Part shown: positions 31,540 through 44,179 of the stretch, one piece after another
Layout of the letters: each line of letters starts with the position of its first letter
How positions within the stretch are numbered: position 1 is the first letter of the stretch
Assembly: GCA_029747015.1 (NCBI GenBank)
Contig: JAKOGI010000416.1
Coordinates: 482,001 to 546,000 of the forward strand
Direction of reading: 5' to 3'
Origin: Carnegiea gigantea
Taxonomy: Eukaryota; Streptophyta; Magnoliopsida; Caryophyllales; Cactaceae
Length of the DNA stretch: 64,000 nt
The notes under the pieces: model-generated
Database searches by the model: none
What the model saw: the letters and a program-made list of their open reading frames with translations, nothing else
What the model was told of the DNA's origin: nothing
Made by a program: the position numbers and the translations under genes

Positions 31540-31825
31540 TGTTGAGATATTATTTAATACAAAGCTCTAACAGAAAGTGCACGGCATATGTTGTAATACG
31601 ACCAGCGAGCACAGAACATCTCTATATGGATAGTTGATGAATAAATCTGCACTAACATAACTATAATTAAATATACTAATCAAGATAATCAAATTAATAT
31701 TTAATAAGTTACTATGTACATCTTCCAAGTTTTATCAAATCAAAGTAGCAATATTTATAGTTGCTAAATAAAAGTCACACAAATCGATCGGTAAAGAATA
31801 GTAAGCAATTGATTACCAAGAAACA
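31540..31825 (-). repeat. LTR of element D, part next to the primer site
   Basis: On the minus strand the LTR would end CTCAACA at about 31540. It is cut by copia F at 31826. The five bases before F are aaaca. Confidence 0.5.
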
Positions 31826-32442
31826 TATTAGGATCATATGAGACAATAACGGGTGCAAGAAAGATCCTAAAATATGATACTTAAGCAAAATTAAATCAAC
31901 ATGAATAAACACCAAGATTTACGTGGAAAGCCTAAATTGGGAAAAACCATAGGTAGCAATGACCAGAAAAATCCACTATATAAATGAAAGTACAAGATTG
32001 ATATCAAAGCAATGTGCTTGAGTAAGACATCAAAAAAGTGATTAGAAATTCACTTTAACACTCTCTCACGAATTTAAGAAAAATAGTGGAATAATATTCA
32101 TGTAGAAGAGGAATGGTGATGATGCTTGGGGATTATGAAGCTTGAGGATGGAAATTCTCGGATCATCAAATGAACTTGAGCTTAGTCCCTTTAAATATCG
32201 ATAATGCAAGACAAAATGTCCCTTGATTAACACTTTATAATAAAATTAGCTATAACATTCCTTAGTTAAGGCTTTGTCATAAAATAACAAATAATACTCA
32301 TTAAAAATGCCACATATGTCAGGAGAATTAAAAAAAACTACATGATTAAATATAACCATTGATTATCTCCAGACCCAAAGTACACTTCATGCGATTAAGC
32401 AATTTAAATAATCACGTGCTAATATTTTTGGGCTACCCAACA
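31826..32442 (-). repeat. 3' LTR of copia F
   Basis: Plus-strand limits TATTAGGATC (TG mutated to TA) and GGCTACCCAACA. It shares with the right copy the block AAGATTTACGTGGAAA and AATCCACTATATA. The minus-strand polypurine tract TTCAAGGTGAAGAG lies just right of it at about 32443-32456. A TATA-like TATATAG is at about 31976. Confidence 0.75.
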
Positions 32443-32456
32443 CTCTTCACCTTGAA

Positions 32457-33133
32457 CCAAAAATTTTCAATACTCAAAAACCACTAAAGGATCCCGAAGG
32501 GAAGAGTCCTATAGGGCGGAGCCTAAAAGGGTAATCATATGCTGTGAACACCAACTAAATTCAAGCATTGGTTGGCAATAAGAAGTGGTTTGGTAAGCAC
32601 ATCTGCGGGATTATCCAATTTATGAACTTTTCATCACCACAATATCTCTCATATCAACAATATCTTGAATAAAATGATACTTAACACTGATGAACTTGGT
32701 CTTGGAATAATAGCCATTTTTCTTAAGATGAATTGCACTCTGGCTATCAGAAAACACAACTATTATGGCTTGTGCAACATCAAACTCAATAATAAGACCT
32801 GGTAACTAAGTAGCTTATTTGATACCTTCAGTTGCAGCCACATGCCCAGCTTCAGAAGTAGATAAAGTTACAATAGATTGTAAGGACACTTTCCAAGAAA
32901 TAGTACCCAAATATAAAGTTAAGATGTAACCAGAAATATAACGTTAATGGTCAAGATCACCAGCACAGTTAGAGTCAATGTAACCAATAGAATGAAAAGT
33001 TATAGACTCGGATCTATCAAACATAAATGCTTATCAAGAGAACCCTTCACATAGCAAGGAATCCATTTCACAGCATCTCAATGATCCTTACCAGGGTTAT
33101 GCATAAAGCTGCTACAACATTAATTGCATAGGA
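32457..33133 (-). pseudogene. RNase H region of copia F
   Basis: Continues from RT in broken frames and ends with DNPADVLTKPLLIANQCLNL at about 32620-32560, the hallmark end of copia polyproteins. The catalytic core blocks are present only as fragments because of shifts. Confidence 0.65.
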
Positions 33134-34003
33134 TTAATTAGGTCTAGTACAAACCATAGCATACATGAGACTTCCAACTGCACTAGAATATAAAACATGA
33201 GACATTTTCTTAATTTTCGGCTTAGATTTTGGATATGATTCAAATGACAACATAAAATGACCAGCTAAAGGAGTGGAAATCGATTTATAATTACTCATAT
33301 TAAACCTATCAAGTACTTTTTCAGGATACTTCTTTTGAGATAGGTAGAACTTACCAGCCTTATGATCCCTACGAATTTCCATACCAAGGATTTTCTTAGT
33401 TGCACCAAGGTTCTCCATTTTAAACTTATCACTAAGTTGAGATTTAAACTTGTTGATCAAGGACTTGTCCTTAGAAGCAATGAGCATATGATCAACATAT
33501 AACAGTAAAAAAACAAAAGAACCTCTAAATTGTTGAAAATACACATAATTATCATACTGACATCGTGTATAACCTTGTCCAATAATAAGAGTATCAAACC
33601 TCCTATACCATTTCCGTAGTGTTTGTTTAAGGCCGTATAAAGACTTCTTCAAGTGACACATAAGATTTTTTTTTCTAGGAACAATAAATATCTGGGGTTG
33701 CTTCATATAGATCTTTTCCTCCAACTCGCCATAGAGGAATGTTGTTTTGACATCTAGTTGCTCCAACTTCAAATCAAATAAAGTAACTAAAGTAAGTAGC
33801 ACTATAATAGAGGTATGACAAACAACAGGATAAAATACTTCAGTAAATGCAATACCATCCTTTTGGTTACAACCATGAATAACCAAACATGCTTTCCATC
33901 TTGCATCTTCAACCCTAGCGATGCCTTCCTTGTGCCTGTAAATCCACTTAACAATCAAAGCAGTGCGGCCTTTAGGTGATTCATATAACTCCCGAAGTTC
34001 CAT
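33134..34003 (-). pseudogene. Reverse transcriptase of copia F (289-codon open stretch)
   Basis: Longest open piece of this element. RVT_2 motifs in order: VKWIYRHKEGIARVEDARWK, LVIHGCNQKDGIAF, LEQLDVKTTFLYGELEEKIY, MKQPQIF, CHLKKSLYGLKQTLRKWYRR, then LLLYVDHMLIASKD at about 33510-33470, LGMEIRRDHKAGKFYLSQKK and the SAVGSLMYAM segment. The catalytic pair is Asp-His (YVDH, 33488-33499) where YVDD is needed, so the enzyme would be dead even without the other stops. Confidence 0.85.
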
Positions 34004-35100
34004 TTTTGTGCAAGCTCTCCATTTCTTTGTGCATTACCATGGGTTAATTTGAGGAATTAGGATAAGAGATAGTTTCCAAATAAGTTAAAGGTTCAACACC
34101 TTTAGGAGTCTCTTGTGTAACAGCTAGAGCATATGTAATCAAACCACTCTCATATTGGTGGCATAATGAGTAGGCCTTCAAATAACTTTTCACGGTCTAC
34201 CATGAGCCATAGAGTATGTATCATCCACTTGATGCTCATTAGGACTTCAGATGCTCGAATTTAGCCCATCAACATAGACCTTGCTGCTACAATGAGGTAA
34301 TGTAGCTCTACCTTAACGTGTACTAGCCAGAACCTCCAACTTCACCTTCTCAAAGTTATCTTATTGATCACCTGTACCAGTAGAAGAATAGTAGACTCTT
34401 TCCTAGGAAAAACATAGCATATTCATTAAACGTAACATTCTGATTTTGAATTACCTTTATAGAACTAGGATACCACAAATAGTATCCCTTGGACTCAGAT
34501 GTATAACCAAGAAACATGCATTTACTAGCCCTAGGGGCTAGCTTTCCATCATTAACATGAGCATAAGCATGACATCTAAATATTCTCAAACTAGAATAAT
34601 CAACGGATTACCTAGCCAAACTTCTTTTGAGATTTTGTAGTCAAGAGATGAATGTGTAGACCAATTCATAAGATAACAGACCGTTGAAACAGCCTCAATC
34701 CAAAAATCACAGCGACACCATAAATTAGCATTTGAGAGCATACAATGAGATCTCTCTAGAAGGGTTTGGTTGATATGTTATATAACACCATTTTATTGAT
34801 GTTTTCCAACAAGAGTCTTGTGTCTAGTAATACCTTGAATGGTAAAGAATTCATAGAAATATGTCTTACAAAACTCAAGACCATTATCAGTCCTAAGTTT
34901 TTTATTTCTGTCATAGTTTGGTTCTTAATAAGGGCCTTGAACTTCTTAAGCATAGGAAATGTTTCATTTTCATGTCTCAAAGTGAGAAATCATCAAAAGT
35001 AAACATGGAGCATTTTCCTCTAAAAGAAGAAACTCCAAAGGGACCCCACATATCAGAATAAATGTAATCTAGGATATCCTTGGTACAGTTGTTTGCAATA
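34004..35100 (-). pseudogene. Integrase of copia F
   Basis: Fragments in three frames: an RHENETFPMLKKFKALIKNQ piece, then GLIMVLSFVRHISMNSLPF (the EFxxFCxxxGIxHE block), and FRCHAYAHVNDGKLAPRASK with CMFLGYTSESKGYYLW (34589-34460), the standard copia integrase C-terminal block. Stops and shifts throughout. Confidence 0.7.
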
Positions 35101-35567
35101 GAAAAGCTTACTTTCTTTTGCTTACCAAATACGCAATGATCATAAAAGTCAAGTTTACCAGTACCTTCACTACCAAGAAGGCCTATTTTGCTTTGGATAG
35201 TCACGCCTTTCTCACCCATGTAGCCTAAGTGAGCATGCCACAAATGATTGAGATCAACATTGAACGAGGAGGTAGTGACCGTAGCAAAACCTGTTACAAT
35301 AGAGCCTTGTAGGATATAGAGACCACCATGCCTCACAGCTTTCATAAGAACTAGTGCACCCTTAGAAACCTTCAAAACTCCACCTTCAATTGAATACCTA
35401 TACCCATTAGACTCAAGAATGCCAAGTGAAATAAGGTTGTGCTTCAAATCATGAATGTGATGAACATTTGTAAGGGTCCTCGCAATACCTTCATGGATGG
35501 GTCTTAATTTGAACTTTGCCAATACCAAACACATTATATTAAGCATTGTCACCCATGAGCACGACAC
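34977..35567 (-). pseudogene. GAG-pre-integrase region of copia F
   Basis: Open stretch with LTNVHHIHDLKHNLISLGIL, SNGYRYSIEGGVLKVSKGAL, then DLNHLWHAHLGYMGEKGV, the HLW/HxRLGH zinc-finger entry of copia integrase, FYDHCVFGKQKKVSF supplying the Cys region, and YIYSDMWGPF, which carries the first catalytic Asp. Confidence 0.8.
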
Positions 35568-36500
35568 TTGAATCTAGTGGCTCATATGTTGAAAACCATT
35601 CCCTACAAAGACACATATGATAAGTGCAGCTAGAATCTAAAATCCACTCAATACCACACCTATTATTAGTGATGGTTACACACAACACATCACCATCTGA
35701 CTCAGAATAAATGATAAAAGCTTCAGTGGATTTTTTAGGTTGTTTGTTGTTCTCATCTTTCTCATTTTTGCTTTTTAAGCTACAACATTCATAAACTAAG
35801 TGCCCTTGCTTCTTACAGTACTTGCAAAACTTGCTGGATTTGTGTAAGTTTCTCCTATTTGTGCCCTCTTTACCAAAGGTTCTACTTCTCACATTTATAC
35901 CCTTAGCTTTGTCATTTGAACATGCTTCAAGGTCAAATTCTGGTTTGGATAATAAACTAGCTTTTATGTCCTCAAAAGACAATGTATCATTGTTACTATA
36001 TAATAAGATTTCCTTGAAATGTTTATACAAAGAGGATAATGAGACTACTAACAAAAATAGCTTTATCCTCATTCTCAATTTTAACATCCATAATTTTCAA
36101 GTTAATAATAATGGAATTAAAATCATCAACATGATTTTGAATGGGAGTACCTTTGGTCATAGAGAACATGTACACATGTTCTTTTAGACGGATTTTTTGA
36201 TAAGACTCTTCATCATATACAACGCCTCCAATGAGAGCCGAGGACTTGCCATGGTGGTCTTGTCAAGGACTTTGTGCAGGACATAAGACGACGAGCATCA
36301 TTGTATTGTGGAGAGTGCCTTCTCATCAAGATCCTCTCATTGCTCACCCGACATTAACTCGGGCTTCTTGGTTTTGTCACCGAGAGCTTTCTTCAATCCA
36401 TTTTGTGTAAGAACTTTCATCATCTGGACTTTCAAAATGTTAAAGCTCATCTTGCCATCAAATTTAGGAATGTCAAATTGTGTGATGCTTGTCATCCTCG
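35539..36500 (-). pseudogene. Gag and protease of copia F
   Basis: Gag (UBN2 type) fragments come first: HMFSMTKGTPIQNHVDDFNS, then LFVVSLSSLYKHFKEIL, DIKASLLSKPEF. A perfect CX2CX4HX4C knuckle (CKYCKKQGHLVYEC) is at 35785-35826. The protease site reads WILDSSCTYHM near 35640-35610, DSS in place of DSG. The frame ends at 35539 and overlaps the next one. 36090-36500 is in broken frames. Confidence 0.75.
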
Positions 36501-36520
36501 ATCCGAACTTTTATACCACT

Positions 36521-36793
36521 TGTTAGGAACGTAGGAGATAATAATGGACGCAAGAAAGATTACAAAATATGATAATTATGCAAAGATTAAATCAACATCA
36601 ATAAACATCAAGATTTACGTGGAAAACCCAGAAAAACCACGAGCAGCGATGATCGAAAAAATCCACTATATAGGTGAGAGTGTAAGATTGATTTCAAAGC
36701 AATGTGATTGAGTAAGAGATCAAAATAAGTGATTAGAAATTTACTCTAACACTCCCCCACAAATTTAAGAAAAACAGTGGAATAATATTGGTT
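36521..36793 (-). repeat. 5' LTR of copia F, truncated
   Basis: Begins TGTTAGGAACG on the plus strand and follows the left LTR to GTGGAATAATATT, where similarity stops; the U3 part is missing. The primer site TGGTATAAAAGTTCGG is at about 36503-36518 on the minus strand. A TATA-like CTATATAG is at 36666-36673. Confidence 0.75.
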
Positions 36794-37002
36794 GCTATGT
36801 CTAATAATTCCATTAATTACCTTTAGAAAAAAAGATATCCAATATAGATGATTCATATTTTAAATATAATAAGGAAAAGTATTGCAAAATATAAACCACA
36901 TAGCAGATAAAGAAGAGATTCTCATTTGAGATCTTCTTTTCTATTTATTGTGACACGCAGGTATTGGACATTGTATAATTTTATCAATCATTTCCTAAAA
37001 GT
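36794..37002 (-). other. Probable remainder of the D LTR, then junction to LINE G
   Basis: AT-rich sequence with no coding. It is best read as the far part of the D LTR beyond the copia insertion, with a TG-type end near 36957 on the minus strand, then a short spacer. No second copy is available to test this. Confidence 0.3.
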
Positions 37003-37109
37003 TTTTTTCTTTTAAAAAGGTAAGTGATACAATGATTAGGTAGCCCTTTCGCTCAGGGTTCTACTTATGTTGTCCTCAATAAGGATAGAAAAAAAGAGAT
37101 ACAAGAAAT

Positions 37110-38448
37110 AGAGGACTACAAAATAGATAAAGAAATAGAAAGTCCAAACTTAGATGTAAGAGTTAAGGTAGATTTTTATGTCTTCAACTAGAGTTTGAAT
37201 CTCCCAAGGAATCTCGACTTCTCCCCTTAAGGTTTTGAGAAGCACCTGATTATTGCCTTCAAAAACAAGTGAACAACATCCTGCTTGAACTACTGCATGT
37301 GCACAATTACACATTAATGTTGCTTCTGCTACTGAAATTGAGGCTGCTCTAAGATTAATAGTCCCGTCTTGGAGAAATCTTTAATCCTAACCTCCGATAA
37401 TAAAACCTCTTCTTGCTTAAGAAGAAGATTTGGATCCATCAAAGTTGATTTTTGTGAACTCTCCTAGCGTTTTAACCCAATTGATGAAAGATGAGTGCTT
37501 GGGACTCGGATAAGAATGTTGGTAAAATGAAGTTGTCGCATACAAATTAAATCTTTTCCTAGCCCTTCATTCAGCCCTTTTTTTCCTCAAATTACCATTC
37601 CTATAGAACTATAAATTTCATTTTTTAACACCATAACATTACGACTCCCCTAGACACTACATAGAAGAGAAATAATGCGGTTAACCTCGTCAAGGTTTGT
37701 TTGGGTTCTACCAAAATTCAAAAGATCAAAGATTGACATAATTCCAAGTTGAGAAATGTTCAATCCAACCCACTTATGCTGATATGCAAAGTCCCAAGTA
37801 CCTTAGTTATGAAACATTGGGTAAAAAGATGGTTTGTAGATTCTAATTCAAAATGACAGAGATGGCAAATTGGGTCTAAATTTAACCTGCTCTTTAGCAA
37901 GTTGGCACAGGTAGCTAAAGCATTATGGCAAATCCACCAAAGAAAATTTCTAACTTAGCCATGATATTAAGTTTCCAAATCCAAGCAAATTCTCAAGGAA
38001 TTTGAATATCTAAGGAATATGATGTGTTTTCCATGTTGCAGATTTAGTGGTGAAACAAACACTTGTTAACAAACCCTAGCAAAAGGAGTCTTCAATATCA
38101 TGGGAAGGAAAAGGAATACTCTTAATTAAATTGTAGTATTGTTTAGCAAAAAAGAATTGTGCAAAGGAAAATTTCATTCCTTATTGGAAGTAATGAAATC
38201 ACTTACCACGACATCAATGATTGCAACATCGTGCACATCCAGATGAAGCATCTAGAAAAAAATTCTCTTGTCCCCACCAATTATCATCTTAGAACCTTAC
38301 AAAATGATTATTCCCAACTTTCCGATGAATTTTCTTACGAAAGAGTTCTCTATTTTGAGGTAAGCACTTCTAAATCCAAGAAACATTAGATTTATAAGTA
38401 CAAGTGAAGAAGTTCAAAACTAGAGGATATTTAGCACTTATAACTTTA
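37110..38448 (-). pseudogene. LINE G: zinc-binding and RNase H end of ORF2
   Basis: The minus strand reads ICHNALATCANLLKSRLNLD then PICHLCHFELESTNHLF, the zf-RVT CxxC...H pattern, at about 37925-37830. A plant L1 RNase H follows: INFDGSKSS (37455), ISVAEATLMCNCAHAVVQAG with the catalytic Glu, and LVFEGNNQVLLKTLRGEVEI. Stops and shifts between them. The far end to 37110 is an unconserved tail. Confidence 0.7.
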
Positions 38449-38720
38449 CACTATAGGAAATGGGTTTTCTTTCCACGCTTAAAATCATGTCCTCCCACGC
38501 ATGGAAGAGTGGTGATGTATGCTCGCCACGCTGAGCTCAAGCGTGCCTGATGCATGGGTGGGGAAGTGCCTGCCACGCTCGTCAAGCATGGTAGCATTAG
38601 ACCTGTTTGCACACTTACGTTCGCTGGAGGGGTTACACCTGTTTGCACGCTTCAAAAGCACGGCTACATTTCTATGCTTATATCCATGGAGAACTTACAG
38701 CGTGGGCGAAAGATTGTAAT
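38449..38720 (-). repeat. CACTA-2 3' terminus and subterminal inverted motifs
   Basis: After the terminus, copies of CCACGC and GCATGG/GCGTGG recur as short inverted pairs, for example CACGCT-GAGCTCA-AGCGTG at 38528-38546 and CCACGCT-CGTCA-AGCATGG at 38573-38591. These look like the protein-binding repeats of a CACTA end. The motif differs from the TACCAACA motif of CACTA-1 and CACTA-3, so this is a different family. Confidence 0.7.
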
Positions 38721-38879
38721 TCACATTTCCACAACTGTAAGTGTTGTTATGTCATTTTTAACTAACTTTTGAATGATACCGGCAAATAACTAATTTTGAC
38801 GCACAATATTGATTGTAATATTTTTGTATTATTACAAAATGCATTGCATTAATTAATTAATGATAATCATTTTATTATG

Positions 38880-38881
<2 letters not shown>

Positions 38882-38916
<35 letters not shown>
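38882..38916. repeat. (AT)n microsatellite
   Basis: Uninterrupted AT dinucleotides for about 35 bp inside CACTA-2. Confidence 0.95.
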
Positions 38917-38917
<1 letters not shown>

Positions 38918-39470
38918 CATGTCAAAATTAGAAACTATATAAAAGTATATGATAATATTAAGAAAATAGCACTAAGATGCATCATTGAAAATGATCATTC
39001 AACTATCGTTGAGAGGTTGAATGGCAATACCCAAAGTTTCGACATAATTCAAAATTAATGTACCTGTAAGTAGGAAAAGTACGTACGAGACTTATCCAAT
39101 AATTGAGTACATATTTAGTCTAATGAATTGTATATCTAACACTAAAAAAGTGACTCTCCTTCTAATACATATGAAGTTTATGCTAAAAAACCTAGCTTGA
39201 TGCTGCAACATTCCACATATAGTTTGAAGACACCACTTCATGAAGGTCCATTTTCCATCTCATTGTGTCGCACATTGAACTTCGTTGCAACCTAAAAACA
39301 TTGAGTCAATAATAAATTGTAAACATATACGTACATACGAATTAGAAAAATCTTGAAGTAGCATACGAATAAGTTTCTGACATTCATTCTAATAACAAAT
39401 CCTCACAGCACAATATTGCTAACATTTGGCACTAACAATAATAACCATAAAATGAGGAAACTAGAACGAA

Positions 39471-39640
39471 GCACACTTTCTGTTCCTCTAAACACAGCTT
39501 CCAAACATAGTTGTAGCTCCAAGAGTCAGCACACTTTCTGATCAAGAGTTGATAAAAGCTAACATTGCATGCACACTTTCTGCTCCTCCAAACACATATT
39601 ACAAACACCAGAAGGAAGCACACTTTTTGATCAAGAGTCA
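39471..39640 (-). repeat. Tandem repeat of about 90-100 bp in CACTA-2
   Basis: GCACACTTTCTG followed by KYTCCTCYAAACACA occurs at 39471 and 39571. GCACACTTTYTGATCAAGAGT occurs at about 39529 and 39618. Two degenerate copies of one unit. Confidence 0.65.
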
Positions 39641-40299
39641 GCATCCAACAGTGCTGATCCCACGAAAAACATTCCTTAGAACAAGTGTGCATTTACATCA
39701 CAGAGTACAGATTGCAATGTTCTAGCCCAACCTAATTATATCGTAGAAGACCAGTAGAAATTGATAAATCTACAGCAACTTTCCTTCATTTAGGCAAATA
39801 AACTAATTGCAGCATCAAGTTATATGTTTATGCAGATATAATAAAATTTCAAAATAATTGAATAGGCCAACTGACAGTTTTTACGTTGTCCAATTTCTCC
39901 CATAACAACTTTTCTATCAATTGTGGATCACCCTTGTAGTCACAGGCATTTAAAACCTATAATAATAATATATAGCTTGTAAGTATTACAATCTGAATCA
40001 ATCTCAAAGCCTGGAATAGAGAAAAGGAGGAAAACTACACACCGTGCCTACAAAGAAGACAATGCACTAGGACCTTTCTCTCACCACGAATGTACTGTCT
40101 TACTGGATTAGGATTATTTTTAGGTATCTTATTAACGATCTTCTCCACATCATCATGACTCAACTACGAAAATAAATGCGTTACTAGTGAGGGGCTTGAA
40201 TTTAAGAAGTAAATGATGCCAGCAACAAATTCTGAAATAAATTAAGCACTTGAAATTAGTAAAATTTGAAACCAAGCTCACTGGATACACAACAGTTTG

Positions 40300-43200
40300 T
40301 TTACAGCATTTGGTATCTTCTTGCATAGGTTGAACTTGATTGTTCATTTCCATAGAAGCTCTCTAAAGAATATATGAAAATAATCGTTACATGGAATTTA
40401 AAAAAAAGAAAATTATAGCACTAATTGAGTTATAGAGGGATGATAAACCTTTTGGTTATTTGGTTAAGAACGTCTTAATGTTATGCTATTTAGAACTGTG
40501 GTGCCTCCTAACGCAAGATTTTTATTTCCTTTAGGTATAGGATTGGATGCAGCTCTACCATCATTAAAACAATTTGGGTTGGGTTGTGATAGTTGTTGAG
40601 GACCACCACATTTAACAGACGCAGAACCATGCCGAGGTTGTTGAGGAGTAGCATGTCGAGCTCCATGATGAAGAGATCGCAATTTGACTTGATCATTAAG
40701 TGGCTTAGGCAAAGAGTAATAAATGGTCATGTTAGAATTTAATGCATAGGAATAGCTGAATAAGGCCACATGTTATATACTGACCAGTACTTTCTTTGCT
40801 TGACTTTGTTTTTCATCTTGCACATGATTGATTTGGTTTGCTAAAGTTCGGACCCTTTGAGTCTCATTCCCTACATACATGAGGCGATACAGTATTTGGC
40901 TTAGAAAAGCAACAGTACTTTGAATACACTATTTGAAACGTACCTAAAACATGCGAGATTGACGGAGCATCTCTAGACATGTGTGAAGGTTGACTCTGAC
41001 TCTAATCATGCGGTGTCATTGCTTGAACCGTCTGGCAACCCAGTGCTCTACACACATAGTATAAACAATTCAACTTGTATTAGAGTGTGTCATAATCTGG
41101 CAAAGTTATAATTCAACTTCAAGGGGGAAAAAAAAAGTGAAAGACCTAATGTTATCCCATTTCAGCCACAAATTTCTCCAATTTTATATAAAATATTTAC
41201 AGCAAAACACCAAGAACTGCACATAATCAAGCGTAAAAGATTCTAAAGATGTATTACTGATAATGAAATTAAGGGATGAGGCCAGAAGCACAAAGAATCT
41301 ATGTAAGTTGCATGATCAACTAACAAGGCAAGGTTTAATGATCTCACTTCCTAATTTTCTACTACCTTCTGAGTATGGACTATATTAATGAAGCAATCAA
41401 CTTCCTATATATACATGTGGTATTTGATTCAAAGAACTCAAAGTGCTGGGACAGAGAGTCATTCAATGAAGTAATTACAACTATGATAGAAGAGTGGCCA
41501 GCTCAGCATGTATCTTGTGACTATCACATGAACTACATAATGTGGTATAGTTTAGTTGCCTCTGTTCTGCTATGTGAACCAAATATTTATGTCAAATGCA
41601 ATCATAACAAAAGAAAATCAGCACCCAGAAAGATAAAAATAGAGCATAAAACCAGAATAGAAGATTTTCTTATATTACACTATGTCGCAAGTCTAGCCTG
41701 TAAAGTGAAAAGTGTGCAGAATTCCATTCTCACTATCAGCATTTGATAAGTTCTCCGTCCCCTCCAAATCAAATGAATAGTAAATTATTCTTTTCATTCT
41801 ATACCAGCCTAGGCAGTAGCTGCTATTGTTAAGACAGCTAAATTATGCCCCTTCCAATAAGAACCTTACTCACTTTCACATCAAGGCAAGTTGAGAACTG
41901 GAATAGGTTTGGATTTAAGAGATCAACATAATTTTGCATAGTGAAGAGGGCACCTAAAAACCAAACTGCTACCCTAAATTTCTGCCCAGGCAAGGTTTTT
42001 TTGGCGGGGGGCAGTTGTAAGGGAGCTACTTTTCAATATACCTTTGTGTTTAAAAAGCTTGACTGCCTTTCACTTGCTTGTGCGAGAAAGTAGAGGTAAC
42101 TGATGAGAAGAACCATAGTTTGCACTAAGTAGAGAGACCGATCTCAAGAGATACATTATTTACTAGATGATAAGAAATATAACATTGGACTTTTTTAGAA
42201 TCAAATGTAGAGGGCGATAGCAGAAGAATATTATAACTGAGCTTTATGATACCCATTTAAGAAAAATATGGTACGTACTGATTCATGAGGAGCAGTTGCA
42301 GCTTGTGAAGCAACTTTAGCATTCAAGACATTAATTTGATTCTACATGGTTCGTATGGTGTGGAGGACTTTCCTTAACAATTGAAATTCACCTTTGTGAT
42401 GCACATTATGCAAATCTTTTGCAAACACTCTAGGACCAAAAGTCCTAGCTCTGCCTTGTTTGTCTTCCCCCATAAGTTTGTGATAAATAGCTTTCTCCGC
42501 GTCCACTGTCGATTCTGAGAATGTAACATCAGAATCTCCAGTCTTCTTTTCAATAATTCTTAGGGCTGATTCCTATCAATTAGTTTCAAATGGAAATATT
42601 AAATCACATACATATTACCAGACTATCAAAATGTGTGAAATAGTTAACCATGTACATATGAACTTAAGATCATTACTTACCACAAACATTATGGTCTTAG
42701 GATTGCGGAAAGTTTTATCTTTTCTTTCATGGGTATTGATAAACCACTCAATCGGACCCGATTCTCTGTTATATTTCTTCTCCTGAAATCATAACATGTA
42801 TGCAAATGCAAAATGTAAAAATGTTACTATATATGTTTAAATAATGCACAGCTCATGGTGATATCAACATAAAGACTTGCGGGACTTACAAATTTATCAC
42901 GCTTAATAGCAAAACTTTGTGAACCGATGGTGTGGGTATGCAGCAACTTCCCTTTAGCTCTCTTCCCAATTTTAGAATATTTCTAAACAAAATTACAATT
43001 CAAAAATTGAAACCAACATAGTATATATTTAACTCATACAGAAAATAATGAAGCAATTTACAAATATACACATGAAGAATGCTCCAATATCCGCTATTAC
43101 CTTAAATTGCTCACTAAAACAAAGGTCTACAAACCCAACCCACATACATGCCATTAAGGTCAAAAAATAGTTACTGAAATATGTGAAATGAAATAAGTGA

Positions 43201-43905
43201 CAGTTCAAATTAGAACATAATATTGAGGGAGTAACTCACCCGTATGTAATTTCTAATTCGATCCTGGAAGATAGGAGGTACTAAGCGCCACTCTTTACAG
43301 TTTAACGGGCACAAATCAGCCCGTCTAGTAATGTTAGTAAGAAATCTGTTGAATAAGCTTCCTGCTCTTTTTACAGGTTGGAAAAACTTATTTAAAGGCA
43401 CCATAACTCTCTTTGGAGCATCTAATGCATGCACGACTTTGATAGTCAAGCAGCCTTTAAGTTTTCTAGCATTTCCATCTCCATATAAAATCAGTAAGAA
43501 ATGGAGACACCAAAAAAAAAAATTGCAAGCTAAGACAATAGCTTTTTGTATTAAGCAATGCCAATGGGAATACAACATAAAAGTTAACCGTGTGCACAAA
43601 TTATTAACCAATGCCAATGGGAATATGATAGACACTTGAAATCATCCATGGAGTAAAAACAAGGGTAAATATCATAGCATAGACATTACCTATGGCCAAC
43701 ACCTCTTCATCGTCATCAAACCCTTCTGGAATTGGAACAAGTGCCGGATCAATGTATGTCTCAGTTTTGTTGTCTTCGTCATCAACTTCATCAGTAGTCT
43801 CCACATCACTCTCGTCATCTAAAATAAAATCCACAGGTGCTGATGCTTCATTTTGGATAGATTTGAGATAGTCCCCAAAGGTGCACCTTGAACGAAACAT
43901 GACTA
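40300..43905 (-). pseudogene. TNPA-like (Transposase_24) gene of CACTA-2
   Basis: Partner gene that would bind the element's ends. Exon blocks on the minus strand: MFRSRCTFGDYLKSIQNEAS then a very acidic stretch (43900-43690), GDGNARKLKGCLTIKVVHAL with CPLNCKEWRLVPPIFQDRIR (43490-43240), HTIGSQSFAIKRDKF (about 42940-42900, the SFA motif), NRESGPIEWFINTHERKD (42770-42720), SDVTFSESTVDAEKAIYHKL and GEDKQGRARTFGPRVFAKDL (42530-42420, the GxxRxxG motif), then RKVLHTIRTM and a final region to about 40300. Blocks are separated by introns with gt/ag borders. Fewer stops are visible than in its neighbour, and one (after HTIRTM) may be real damage. Confidence 0.7.
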
Positions 43906-44179
43906 TACTATCTCCAACACCTGCACACGAAACACATATTCTAGACGAGTAGAATTGAAATTAAGAATATGCCAAAAAAATATGCAAGTGAAATAAGTTA
44001 CTGCAAAGTAGCTATAGCTTAGGCGTACCTTTTCGAAGAAATTAAAAAAAAGTCCCAAGTTTATTGAGCACACCACAACACAATACTAGAAGGGAAAATA
44101 TGTCATCCCAAATGATACAAATAGGGCAAATATGCTTTGCAAATAAAACACATAACTAAAGAGCACACATTTATTCATC

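Larger units (their letters stand above)
31826..36793 (-). mobile_element. Element F: Ty1/copia retrotransposon, minus strand, decayed
   Basis: Gag with zinc knuckle, protease, integrase, RT and RNase H occur in that order on the minus strand, which is copia order. The 3' LTR (left, 617 bp) is complete. The 5' LTR (right) is recognisable only for 273 bp, after which it turns into other sequence. Primer site TGGTATAAAAG resembles the initiator-Met type. The RNase H/NPADVLTKPL end and gag style suggest the Tork/Tnt1-like branch. Multiple stops. Confidence 0.85.
29780..36957 (-). mobile_element. Element D: degenerate minus-strand Ty3/gypsy gag element with copia F in its LTR
   Basis: On the minus strand: LTR remnant, primer site (31533-31516), leader, gag (31040-30600), then degenerate coding-like sequence to about 29780. 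No protease or pol is seen. Only one LTR is recognisable, so the element is truncated. Left and right limits are approximate. Confidence 0.5.

Noticed and set aside
34766..36526. Plus-strand open stretches across copia F
   Set aside because: Antisense shadows of copia gag and integrase, which carry the motifs on the minus strand.
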